Below are positions 8,393-16,317 of a DNA stretch of 64,000 nt, piece by piece. The notes below the pieces were generated by a model. The model worked only from the letters and a program-made list of their open reading frames with translations, made no database searches and had not been told where the DNA came from. The DNA comes from CALGDE01 sp964655355. Lineage in GTDB: Bacteria > Cyanobacteriota > Cyanobacteriia > CACIAM-69d. The stretch spans positions 1-64,000 of the forward strand of contig CAZZMD010000016.1 of NCBI GenBank assembly GCA_964655355.1. Reading direction: 5' to 3'. A program made the position numbers and the translations under genes. Position 1 is the stretch's first letter, and each line of letters begins with the position of its first letter.

Positions 8393-9340
8393 CTAGGAAA
8401 CCGCTGAGGAGGCCGAGGAAGAGGAACGACGGCGAGAACTGCGGCGCGATCGCGTCGACAGATCGAACTCTAATACCGCTCCAATGCCAAACAGCACACC
8501 ACTAAAGATCCAAAATACTTCAAGGAGGGACCCACTCTCGTAGTTAGCAATATTGTTAATGGCGTAATTGAACCACATATCAGCGATATACAGCGAAATC
8601 GCCGCCGCTGCGATCATCCGCCAAGACTGGGCAGACCGCCCGCCCCAGAACGCCAATAGCAATGCAGACGCCAGCACCAGCAACACAATGTCACCCACGG
8701 TGTAGAGGGTCAGCACCACATCCGCAAAGGGACTCAGCAATTCTTCCGCCTGAACCGCCCAAGCCGGCGCATTGACGACCACGACCTCAGCCGTCTCCAC
8801 GGCCGCCTCCGCAGCCTCTTCACCGCCGCCCCCTGAAATCAGTGGGGAGAAGGAAAAGACCGCCCCAGCGACACCGATCGCCCCAACAGCGGCCCACTGC
8901 CACACTTCCAAATTCAAACGTCGGGGCAGCACCGCCAACAACATCCCGACCGATAGCAGAATATAAGTCGCGATATAGAACACATCCCCCGGACTTACAT
9001 CCGGTTCCTTTTGCAGCCCCAGTTCCCAATAGCTAAAGAACAGACCGCCAATGAAATAGCACAACATCCCGGCCCCGATCGCCAGCCAGACCGAGCGACC
9101 GCTCAGGATTTGCTTACTGCGCCAATTGCGGAAACACACAATCGCCGCCCCGGAAAAGGCAACATACTCAAAAATCGACGTGCCGATGCTATACCACAGG
9201 GGTCGCGTCTCGCCGGTGGGAGAAATGCTACAGAACAGGAAAAATAGCAGCGCAGCGATCGCCCAGACGGCACCGGCAATAATTAAATTCCGGGAAGAGA
9301 AGATGGCAAAGGATCCCTGGCTGGTAGGTGACTTACTCAT
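8393..9340 (-). CDS. polytopic membrane protein, unknown function
   Basis: 315 residues from the ATG at 9340 (MSKSPTSQG); an upstream TTG at 9352 is possible. I count about eight hydrophobic segments, beginning with NLIIAGAVWAIAALLFFLFC near residue 20 and ending with EVFWIFSGVLFGIGAVLEF. A linker of repeated Glu/Ala/Val lies between the fifth and sixth segments. The C-terminal tail is Arg/Ser-rich (RSRRSSRRRSSSSASS). I do not recognise the family. Spacing to the downstream HTH gene suggests one transcript. Confidence 0.7.
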   Translation of the reverse strand: MSKSPTSQGSFAIFSSRNLIIAGAVWAIAALLFFLFCSISPTGETRPLWYSIGTSIFEYVAFSGAAIVCFRNWRSKQILSGRSVWLAIGAGMLCYFIGGLFFSYWELGLQKEPDVSPGDVFYIATYILLSVGMLLAVLPRRLNLEVWQWAAVGAIGVAGAVFSFSPLISGGGGEEAAEAAVETAEVVVVNAPAWAVQAEELLSPFADVVLTLYTVGDIVLLVLASALLLAFWGGRSAQSWRMIAAAAISLYIADMWFNYAINNIANYESGSLLEVFWIFSGVLFGIGAVLEFDLSTRSRRSSRRRSSSSASSAVS

Positions 9341-9569
9341 AGGTCTTATCAAGGCGCACTGTTAAAGGAAACAGGGTTTAAGTAATACAGAGTGAAAGGA
9401 AACGAGAAACGGACGCAGATACTACAAGGGTAAACAACGAAGTCAGTGGATTTCGAAAACCGACCTGGCCGGCAACATCTAGGGGGTGCACCCCAGGACT
9501 GAAAGTCCAGGCTCCCCAATCCTCCAGATCAAAGTCCGGATCATGGTCCCAGGGAATCCTCGCCCCCCC

Positions 9570-10229
9570 TCACCACAGGTCGGCCAGGGGGCCCTGGGTC
9601 AGCCATTGGGAAAACGCTTTGCGATCGCCTTCGTCCATATCCTCCAGGGCATCCAGGGCCCGTCCGGTGAAGTTCGCATTCCCGAAGTATCCTTTCCCCA
9701 ACCGGTGCAGTTCCTGGAGCAAAGACATAATCTTTAGGTCGACCCAGGCCGGCAACTGCTCCTCAAAGGGGTTGAAGGTCAGGATTGTTTCCACCGCCGC
9801 CGGCGATTCCCCCCCCTGTAGCTGGAGTTTGGTCAGCACAGCACCAATATCCTGCCGGAACTTCGCCGCCTGGCGATCGCCCAATAAATCTTCAATATCG
9901 AAAAAGACCGCCTGCAGCAGCAGCACCGCCCCCAGGGTATGGCCGGCACTGCTCCCCCCATCGCCCCCGAGATCACCGCCCCCGCCCTTATCCAGACGCA
10001 CCTTACCCCAAACGCTAAAGCGATCCGGCTCCTCCAGCAGCACACAGGCCTTACCCCGGTTATCCGTCAAATCACGCCAAAGGGCCCGAGCCTCTTCCGC
10101 TTGACTGGCATTGAACACATTCAGGAGAGTAAAGGTCTGACCCTGATAGCTCAAGATAGGAATTGTCTGATCTTTCTCGGGATGTCGGATGTTGGAAATT
10201 TCCACATCCTGCCGCTTGAGAATAAACAT
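9570..10229 (-). CDS. Npun_F0813-family protein
   Basis: 219 residues, soluble, starting MFILKRQDVEISNI. The motifs PILSYQGQTFTLLNVF, ALWRDLTDNRGKACVLLEEP and SVWGKVRL match, from memory, a cyanobacteria-specific family named after Nostoc punctiforme F0813, whose function is unknown. No signal peptide or membrane segment is seen. It stands alone upstream of the tRNA-Arg region. Confidence 0.75.
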   Translation of the reverse strand: MFILKRQDVEISNIRHPEKDQTIPILSYQGQTFTLLNVFNASQAEEARALWRDLTDNRGKACVLLEEPDRFSVWGKVRLDKGGGGDLGGDGGSSAGHTLGAVLLLQAVFFDIEDLLGDRQAAKFRQDIGAVLTKLQLQGGESPAAVETILTFNPFEEQLPAWVDLKIMSLLQELHRLGKGYFGNANFTGRALDALEDMDEGDRKAFSQWLTQGPLADLW

Positions 10230-10554
10230 GGGGCAAAAGATGAACTTTTGTCAGGGCAAGCTATCAAGCCGATCGCAACACAGCGATCGATGTGGCTCAT
10301 TCTAGCCCACGGGTTTCGGGAAATTCGGAAAATCCGGAAAACTGTAAACAACCGTGCGCCCAGTGTAGCCTCCCGGTTTTATCCCCCCAACCCCAAGGGA
10401 GCATTGCCCAGCCATTGCCCAACCATCGCCCCCCTCCGCAGGGTATCTTCCCAATTCCGCCCAATCCCAGTTTCCCCCCTTGTCCCCCCTGGCCAATCCC
10501 GATACCATTTGGGAAAACCAGGCAGGGCATTCGGGTTTGTCCCTCCTGTTCCGG
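10230..10554. other. intergenic region, no gene seen
   Basis: 325 bp between the Npun_F0813-family gene and tRNA-Arg. It is pyrimidine-rich (runs of CCCC), and open frames here run through the tRNA and look spurious. The tRNA promoter should lie near its right end, but I cannot place it. Confidence 0.5.
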
Positions 10555-10628
10555 GGGCGTGTAACTCAGCTGGATAGAGTAGCGGACTTCTAATCCGTTT
10601 GTCGTGGGTTCGAGTCCCACCTCGCCCG
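10555..10628 (+). tRNA. tRNA-Arg (anticodon UCU)
   Basis: 74-base cloverleaf: acceptor GGGCGTG pairs with CTCGCCC (one T-T mismatch at the sixth pair); D stem ACTC/GAGT; anticodon stem GCGGA/TCCGT around the loop CTTCTAA with anticodon TCT; T stem GTGGG/CCCAC around TTCGAGT; discriminator G. CCA is not encoded. It reads AGA codons. Confidence 0.95.
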
Positions 10629-10851
10629 CTTCCCAGGGGGTCCCTGTCCATCAGACTTGGGGGACCTCATGATAGGGGACTTAAGAGATATTTCAAAATA
10701 AGTTGTTTCACTATAAATTGAATGCTTCCATAGCATTCGGTTAGAACTTGGTGTCCTGGGGGAAGCCTAGGGGAAGTCTAGAGGAAGTACGGATCCGGAG
10801 GTTCAGGGCGATCGCTAGCGCCGAGGGGAGGGGCGTAGAATAGGGGATGCC

Positions 10852-10950
10852 CTAACTCAGCTGCTGCCAAAACGCCAATCCCAGGCGCACGAGATTCACC
10901 CCGATGAAGGTACATAGGGCAAGAAAAATTAGGATATTGATGGCGTCCAT
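10852..10950 (-). CDS. possible 32-residue single-helix membrane peptide
   Basis: ATG at 10950, stop at 10852. The peptide is one hydrophobic helix (INILIFLALCTFIGVNLV) followed by RLGLAFWQQLS. The size and shape are like the small subunits of photosynthetic membrane complexes, but the sequence does not match PetL, PetM, PetN, PsaM, PsaI, Psb30 or PsbX as I remember them. A weak GGGGAAAG lies upstream. It could be a chance frame; homologue conservation would decide. Confidence 0.35.
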   Translation of the reverse strand: MDAINILIFLALCTFIGVNLVRLGLAFWQQLS

Positions 10951-11278
10951 TAGTTTTTTCTGCACGGTTCTTTCCCCAGGGGTTTTCTCCTATAGGATCT
11001 GAAATCCAAGATCTGAAATCGGTGATCGCCCCCGTGGGGGCAGCGATCCCAGGATACGGCCAAATCCTATGGCACAATTGGCGGCGGCATGGGGAACAAA
11101 AGAGGGGCGATCGCCGATCCCGCGCGACCTACGGGCTAACCGCCCCCCAAACGCCCCGATGTCTCCCCCCTCCCCCGAACTCTCCCCCAACTCATCCACG
11201 CGGGCAGCCGATGCCAAGACCATCCAGGCCCCTCTATCCATCCTCTACTCATAAGGACAACCCCCAAGAGCGATCGTA
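10951..11278. other. intergenic region upstream of pyrG
   Basis: 328 bp. It holds a short direct repeat (GATCTGAAATC twice near 10996-11020) and a HIP1-rich stretch. No gene or clear promoter could be read. Confidence 0.4.
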
Positions 11279-13063
11279 ATGACTAAGTTTATTTTTGTAA
11301 CCGGTGGCGTGGTCTCCAGCATTGGCAAGGGAATTGTCGCCGCTAGCCTGGGTCGTTTATTGAAGTCTCGAGACTATTCGGTGTCGATCCTGAAGTTGGA
11401 TCCCTATCTCAATGTGGATCCCGGCACCATGAGCCCCTTCCAGCACGGGGAGGTGTTTGTCACCAAGGATGGGGCGGAGACGGATTTGGACCTGGGGCAT
11501 TACGAGCGCTTCACCGACACGGATATGTCCCGGTTGAATAGCGTCACCACCGGTTCCATTTACCAAGCGGTGATTAATAAGGAGCGGCGGGGGGATTATC
11601 AGGGGGGCACCGTGCAGGTGATTCCCCACATCACGGCGGAGATTCGATCGCGGATCCATCGGGTGGCGAACAATACCAATTCCGACGTGGTGATTGCGGA
11701 GATTGGGGGCACCGTCGGGGACATTGAATCCCTGCCCTTTTTGGAGGCGATCCGCCAATTTCGGAAGGATGTGAACCGGGGGGACGTGCTGTACGTGCAC
11801 GTGACGTTGATCCCCTGGATTGAAGCGGCGGGGGAAATGAAAACCAAACCCACCCAACACTCGGTGAAGGAGTTGCGGTCCATTGGTATTCAGCCGGATA
11901 TTTTAGTGTGTCGCTGTTCGAAGCCATTGCCGCCGGCCCAGCGGACAAAGCTGTCAGAATTTTGCGATGTGCCGGAACAGTCGGTCATTGCCAATGGGGA
12001 TGCCCGCAGTATTTATGAAGTGCCGCTGATGTTGGAGAAGGAGGGCCTAGCCCACCAGACCCTATCCCTGTTGAATATGGAATTGCGATCGCCCAATCTG
12101 GCGGGTTGGAGTCGGATGGTGGATCGGCTGTATGGGCCGAAACGGACGGTCGAGGTGGCGATCGTCGGTAAATACGTCAGCCTAACGGATGCCTATTTAT
12201 CGGTGGTGGAAGCCCTCCGTCATGCCTCCGTCGAGGCCAATAGCGATTTGAAATTGCGCTGGATCAGTTCGGAGGATGTGGAACGGGATGGGGCGGAACG
12301 CCATTTGCAGGGCGTCGCCGGGGTGGTGGTGCCCGGCGGCTTTGGCACCCGAGGCATCGACGGTAAGGTGCGAGCCATTCGCTATGCCCGCGAGCAGAAG
12401 ATTCCATTCCTGGGGCTATGTTTGGGGATGCAATGCGCCAGCATTGAGTGGGCCCGCCACGTGGCCCATTTGGACAATGCCAACAGCGCTGAATTCGATC
12501 CCAACTGTGACCATCCCATCATTGCGCTGTTGCCGGAGCAAGAGGATGTGGTGGACTTGGGGGGCACCATGCGCTTGGGATTGTATCCCTGTCGCATTGA
12601 GGAAGGGACCTTAGCCCATCGACTGTATGGCAAAGAGGTGATCTACGAGCGCCACCGCCACCGCTACGAGTTCAACAACAGTTACAAAAGTCAGCTTGCA
12701 GAAACGGGATATCGTCTGAGCGGCACCTCGTTGGATGGGCGATTGGTGGAGATTATTGAATATCCCGATCATCCTTTCTTTTTGGCCACCCAGTTCCATC
12801 CTGAGTTTCAGTCGCGCCCCAGTACGCCCCATCCAATATTTTTGGGCTTTCTGGAGGCGATGCTTGGGGAAGTTGGAACGGACGAAGCCGATGCTGACGC
12901 CCCTGGGGTGTTGTCATCACCGGACACTGCGACCGTGGAATCCTTGATCGCGGCGGGGGAGGCTTCTCCAGGTCCGGCACCGGAGGAGGAGCAAACCCTT
13001 TCCGCCTTTGCGGATGCGAGCGATAGCCATGGGGAACTGGCGGGGCTATCCCCTGAAGGATAA
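11279..13063 (+). CDS. pyrG: CTP synthase
   Basis: 594 residues. It makes CTP from UTP with ATP and glutamine, in the cytoplasm. The N-terminal synthase domain opens with TKFIFVTGGVVSSIGKGI, the typical start, and includes the Mg/ATP loop. The C-terminal class I glutaminase has its nucleophile in FLGLCLGMQC (Cys381) and the His-Glu pair in TQFHPEFQSRP. The catalytic part ends near residue 545, the usual length. An extra 45-50 residues, Ala/Asp/Glu/Pro/Ser-rich and probably disordered, follow. A strong palindromic terminator lies just downstream. Confidence 0.96.
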   Translation: MTKFIFVTGGVVSSIGKGIVAASLGRLLKSRDYSVSILKLDPYLNVDPGTMSPFQHGEVFVTKDGAETDLDLGHYERFTDTDMSRLNSVTTGSIYQAVINKERRGDYQGGTVQVIPHITAEIRSRIHRVANNTNSDVVIAEIGGTVGDIESLPFLEAIRQFRKDVNRGDVLYVHVTLIPWIEAAGEMKTKPTQHSVKELRSIGIQPDILVCRCSKPLPPAQRTKLSEFCDVPEQSVIANGDARSIYEVPLMLEKEGLAHQTLSLLNMELRSPNLAGWSRMVDRLYGPKRTVEVAIVGKYVSLTDAYLSVVEALRHASVEANSDLKLRWISSEDVERDGAERHLQGVAGVVVPGGFGTRGIDGKVRAIRYAREQKIPFLGLCLGMQCASIEWARHVAHLDNANSAEFDPNCDHPIIALLPEQEDVVDLGGTMRLGLYPCRIEEGTLAHRLYGKEVIYERHRHRYEFNNSYKSQLAETGYRLSGTSLDGRLVEIIEYPDHPFFLATQFHPEFQSRPSTPHPIFLGFLEAMLGEVGTDEADADAPGVLSSPDTATVESLIAAGEASPGPAPEEEQTLSAFADASDSHGELAGLSPEG

Positions 13064-13087
13064 ACCGCGCTCAATATCGGCATGAAG

Positions 13088-13120
13088 AAACCCAGGGGGG
13101 CGATCGCCCCCCTGGGTTTT
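13088..13120. terminator. bidirectional terminator built on a HIP1 palindrome
   Basis: A perfect 32-bp palindrome, arms AAACCCAGGGGGG and complement with CGATCG at the centre, is followed by TTTT. It lies between convergent pyrG and the gene ending at 13176, and A/T tracts on both sides allow use in either direction. A direct repeat (AGACAACGTGTT) follows at about 13121-13146. Confidence 0.75.
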
Positions 13121-13175
13121 AGACAACGTGTTATTAGACAACGTGTTTTAGATAACAGGCAAATGGACGTTATCC

Positions 13176-13562
13176 CTACCGACGGCCCATGCCCTTCGCC
13201 ATGTCCTTGAAAGCATCTAGGCTGGGACCGGGGCTACGACGCTTACCGGTGGGCTGAGGCACCAGGTTATTCGGCGCAAACAAAACCGTCGGCGCAGCGG
13301 GAGCAGGGGGAGCCGGAGCAACCGGGGCAGGCTGAGGGGCGGCCTGCGGCTTAGCAGCTTTCTTCTTGGGGGACTTCTTCTTAGCGACTTTCTTGGGCGC
13401 TTCCTGGGGTGCCGCTGGGGCGGCGGGCTCGGCAACGGGGGCTTCTGCGACGGCGGCAGCGGGTGTCGGGGCCGCGCTATCGGGGGTTCCCCCCGCGTCG
13501 TCCAGTTCTAAAAAGAAGTCTTCTTTCTTGCCACCGAATAGATTTTTTAAAGGGCCGATCAT
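13176..13562 (-). CDS. conserved cyanobacterial Pro/Ala-rich protein
   Basis: 128 residues from the ATG at 13562, chosen because GAGGAG lies ten bases upstream and because MIGPLKNLFGGKKEDFFLEL looks like a true N-terminus; the frame stays open to 13661. The middle is Ala/Pro/Lys-rich low complexity (APKKVAKKKSPKKKAAKPQ). The end, LFAPNNLVPQPTGKRRSPGP then SLDAFKDMAKGMGRR, resembles a short C-terminal motif I recall from cyanobacterial proteins of unknown function. It is convergent with pyrG. No enzymatic motif is present. Confidence 0.65.
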   Translation of the reverse strand: MIGPLKNLFGGKKEDFFLELDDAGGTPDSAAPTPAAAVAEAPVAEPAAPAAPQEAPKKVAKKKSPKKKAAKPQAAPQPAPVAPAPPAPAAPTVLFAPNNLVPQPTGKRRSPGPSLDAFKDMAKGMGRR

Positions 13563-13858
13563 GGGTTGGATTTTCTCCTCAAGCAAGCCTAGGGTTATCG
13601 TTCCGCCCCTGAATTTTAGCGGATGGCCCGGTAGCCATTCCTGACCTTGGATATTTCGCAATGTCCCCGGTTCCGCAATGATTTTTCCCTAGGGTCAATG
13701 GCTCGATTTTCCGGGCGGCATATGGGGATCCGGAGGAAAAGGGGAGGAATGGCACAATGGTGAGGAAGGGGTAGAAATGTTGACTGAATCTTGCCCCTGA
13801 TTTGTGTTGATACTTGAGCTACTGCTAATTCAGCCGAGAGTCTACGGGCGATTCATCT

Positions 13859-16288
13859 ATGGGCGATCGCATTGAACAGTTTCTGCTGTCGATTACGCCA
13901 ATCGGGCCGAGCGATCGCCCCGAGGAAAAGTTTTGGGTGCGCACGGAGCGGGTACCGAAGGGGGTGCCCCTGGCGGAGGAGGTGGTGGTTTGGCAGTTAG
14001 ACCATTGGATTGATCAGGCACAGATGTTGGCGGGGGATCCCTTAGTTGCCCTGCTTAATCCCCAGGGGGCGGCGAGCCAGAGCCCGTTGGCGTTTGGGCA
14101 GTTGCTCTATGGGGAAGTGTTTAAGGGGCGAATTCGAGATAGTTGGCTAGTCGCCCAGGGGGTGGCCCAGAGTCAGCAGCAAATTTTGCAGTTTCGCCTT
14201 GGCCTTAAGGGCGATCGCCTCCCCCGGTTACCCTGGGAAGCCCTGTCGGGGGATGGGCGCACCCTGACGACGGGGACGGAGGTAACGTTCTCGCGCTTTC
14301 GATCGCAGTTTGAGCACCAGGGCACGCCTCGGGAGGATATTAATCAGCTTCGGTTTCCCAATCGCCTGCGGATCCTGATTGCGGTGTCGGAGCCCGATGA
14401 TCGCGATCGCCTGGAATTGGCCCAGGAAGTGGAGCGTCTCCAGGGGGAACTGGCGAAATTACGGGACTTGGATTCGCCCCTGGATATTGTGATTGAGGTG
14501 TTGCAACAGCCGGATCGGGAACAATTAACCCAAGCCCTGGAGCAGGGAAATTACCAGATTTTTCATTATGCGGGCCACAGCACATCCGGTCCCGACGGGG
14601 GAAATTTACATTTGGTAAGCCGCCGCACGGGACTGGCGGAAATGCTCAGCGGTCAAGATTTGGCGGGGCTGTTGGTGAACAATGGCGTGCTGCTGGCCTT
14701 TTTTAATTCCTGCCAGGGCAGCTATACCGCCGCCGGTGCCACCCCTCCGTCGTTGCTGGCGAAGGATACGGCGGTGATTGATAATTTGGCGGCAGCCCTG
14801 GTGGAGCGGGGAGTGCCGGGGGTGCTCGCCATGAGCGAAAGCATTCCCGACGATGTAGCCCTGACCCTGATGCAGTTGTTCTATCGCAATTTGCGCCCGG
14901 ACTATTCCATCGACTTGAGCCTGAGCCGGGTGCGTCAGGGATTGGTCTCTGCCTATGGTTCAGACCGGTTTTATTGGGCACTCCCGATTTTGTATCTCCA
15001 TCGGGATTTTGATGGGTATCTCTTCCGTCCAAACCTGGTGCAGCTCCCAGGGCAGGGGACCGGCGGAGAGCTATTGCCCCTGGAGAATGACGAGGATATC
15101 CGTGAGGATCTGGGGAGCGCCACGTCGTCGGTCGATCCGATGTCCCAACCGATGCCCCAACCGGTCTCCCAGTCAGCATCCCAGTCGATCGCCCCGGATC
15201 GCGATCGCCCCTCCCTTCCCACACCAGGCACCAACCCCGCTCCCTCGGTCAAAAAAGCTGGGGGAAAAGTCGGTGGACTGGTGGACATTCCCGCCTTTCT
15301 GAGACAGTCCCTCACCCCCACTCCCACCGCCGCCCCCCCTGCGACCACAACGCGAGGTGAACCGGTAGCCGGCGTCCCAACCCCTGCGCCCGCCCCCCGA
15401 TTTAAACCCCCGGTCCCCTGGGTCATGGGGGGCTTGGCGATCGCCGCGATCGGGGCAGGCAGTTTGCTGTGGAATCCGGGTGATCCCGATCCCGCGCCGG
15501 GTCCCTCGACTCCCGCCCAAAATGCTCAGGTTCCAGCCACCGCACAGTGTACAGAAGCGGCATTGCTGGATCTGGAGGAGGGCATCCCGCCGGACAATTT
15601 AGTGGACCTGGGAATCGCCTGCGTCAATCAGGGGAATCCCACTGGGGCGCTAGCCCCCCTCTCAGCGCTCCTGGATAACAATGCCCTCGTCCAGGCCAAC
15701 GAACTCTTGCAAAGTATTCCCACGGACGATCAAACGGCGGATTACTATTTCGCCAAGGGTCGGCTGGCCTGGCAAGCTACGAAAACGGGTCAAGCGCAAG
15801 CCCTCGCCGTATCGGTCAATGATGCGGTCCGGGATTGGGACGAAGCCGCAAAACGGGATCCAAGCTCAGTGGTCTATCGCACCGCCCTAGGGTTTGCCTA
15901 CTATCAAATCAGCGAAATTAACCTCGCCCAGACCGCCTGGACGGAAGCCCTAGCGACGATCGCGGACACCGAGGCAAGCAATGCGATCGCCGAGGTCGTG
16001 CCGCCCCAAACCCCAGCAGAAAAACAGCGACAGCGGGCCATCCTCGATGCACGGGCGGGACTCGCCCTGATTAGCTATGGGAAATGGAGCAGTCCCCTGG
16101 AACCGGAAGATCTGAAGCCGGGACACCTGGCCAATTTCCAGAACCAACTGGACATTATTCGCGCCAGGGATGGATCCAACTTTGCCCCGAGTCAGCTTGG
16201 CAACCATTGGCTATGGACCCCCACAACCGTCAATGAGTGGTCCCAAATTTATGCCCCCGCCAGCCCCTTCCCCCAGGCAAGTCCCTAA
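13859..16288 (+). CDS. CHAT-domain protease-like protein with membrane helix and TPR-like C-terminus
   Basis: 809 residues. Residues about 1-390 form a CHAT domain, a caspase-fold peptidase: His240 in IFHYAGHSTSGPDGG and Cys285 in AFFNSCQGSYTAAG are the expected dyad, and VLAMSESIPDDVALTL and FYWALPILYLH are family blocks. A Pro/Ser-rich linker (about 410-515) leads to one transmembrane helix, WVMGGLAIAAIGAGSLLW (about 520-538). The C-terminal 250 residues are helical and TPR-like (FAKGRLAWQATKTGQA, YRTALGFAYYQISEINLAQT). The likely topology is a cytoplasmic CHAT with the TPR part across the membrane. Its substrate is unknown; CHAT proteins elsewhere act in programmed death, gene regulation or defence. 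It converges on the SLH gene with a 29-bp gap. Confidence 0.85.
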   Translation: MGDRIEQFLLSITPIGPSDRPEEKFWVRTERVPKGVPLAEEVVVWQLDHWIDQAQMLAGDPLVALLNPQGAASQSPLAFGQLLYGEVFKGRIRDSWLVAQGVAQSQQQILQFRLGLKGDRLPRLPWEALSGDGRTLTTGTEVTFSRFRSQFEHQGTPREDINQLRFPNRLRILIAVSEPDDRDRLELAQEVERLQGELAKLRDLDSPLDIVIEVLQQPDREQLTQALEQGNYQIFHYAGHSTSGPDGGNLHLVSRRTGLAEMLSGQDLAGLLVNNGVLLAFFNSCQGSYTAAGATPPSLLAKDTAVIDNLAAALVERGVPGVLAMSESIPDDVALTLMQLFYRNLRPDYSIDLSLSRVRQGLVSAYGSDRFYWALPILYLHRDFDGYLFRPNLVQLPGQGTGGELLPLENDEDIREDLGSATSSVDPMSQPMPQPVSQSASQSIAPDRDRPSLPTPGTNPAPSVKKAGGKVGGLVDIPAFLRQSLTPTPTAAPPATTTRGEPVAGVPTPAPAPRFKPPVPWVMGGLAIAAIGAGSLLWNPGDPDPAPGPSTPAQNAQVPATAQCTEAALLDLEEGIPPDNLVDLGIACVNQGNPTGALAPLSALLDNNALVQANELLQSIPTDDQTADYYFAKGRLAWQATKTGQAQALAVSVNDAVRDWDEAAKRDPSSVVYRTALGFAYYQISEINLAQTAWTEALATIADTEASNAIAEVVPPQTPAEKQRQRAILDARAGLALISYGKWSSPLEPEDLKPGHLANFQNQLDIIRARDGSNFAPSQLGNHWLWTPTTVNEWSQIYAPASPFPQASP

Positions 16289-16317
16289 GGGAAAGCGGCA
16301 CGTTCAAGGGCTTGGGA

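Noticed and set aside
10297..10651. Frames of 68-107 codons on the minus strand over the tRNA-Arg region
   Set aside because: They run through the tRNA gene; the tRNA structure explains the sequence.
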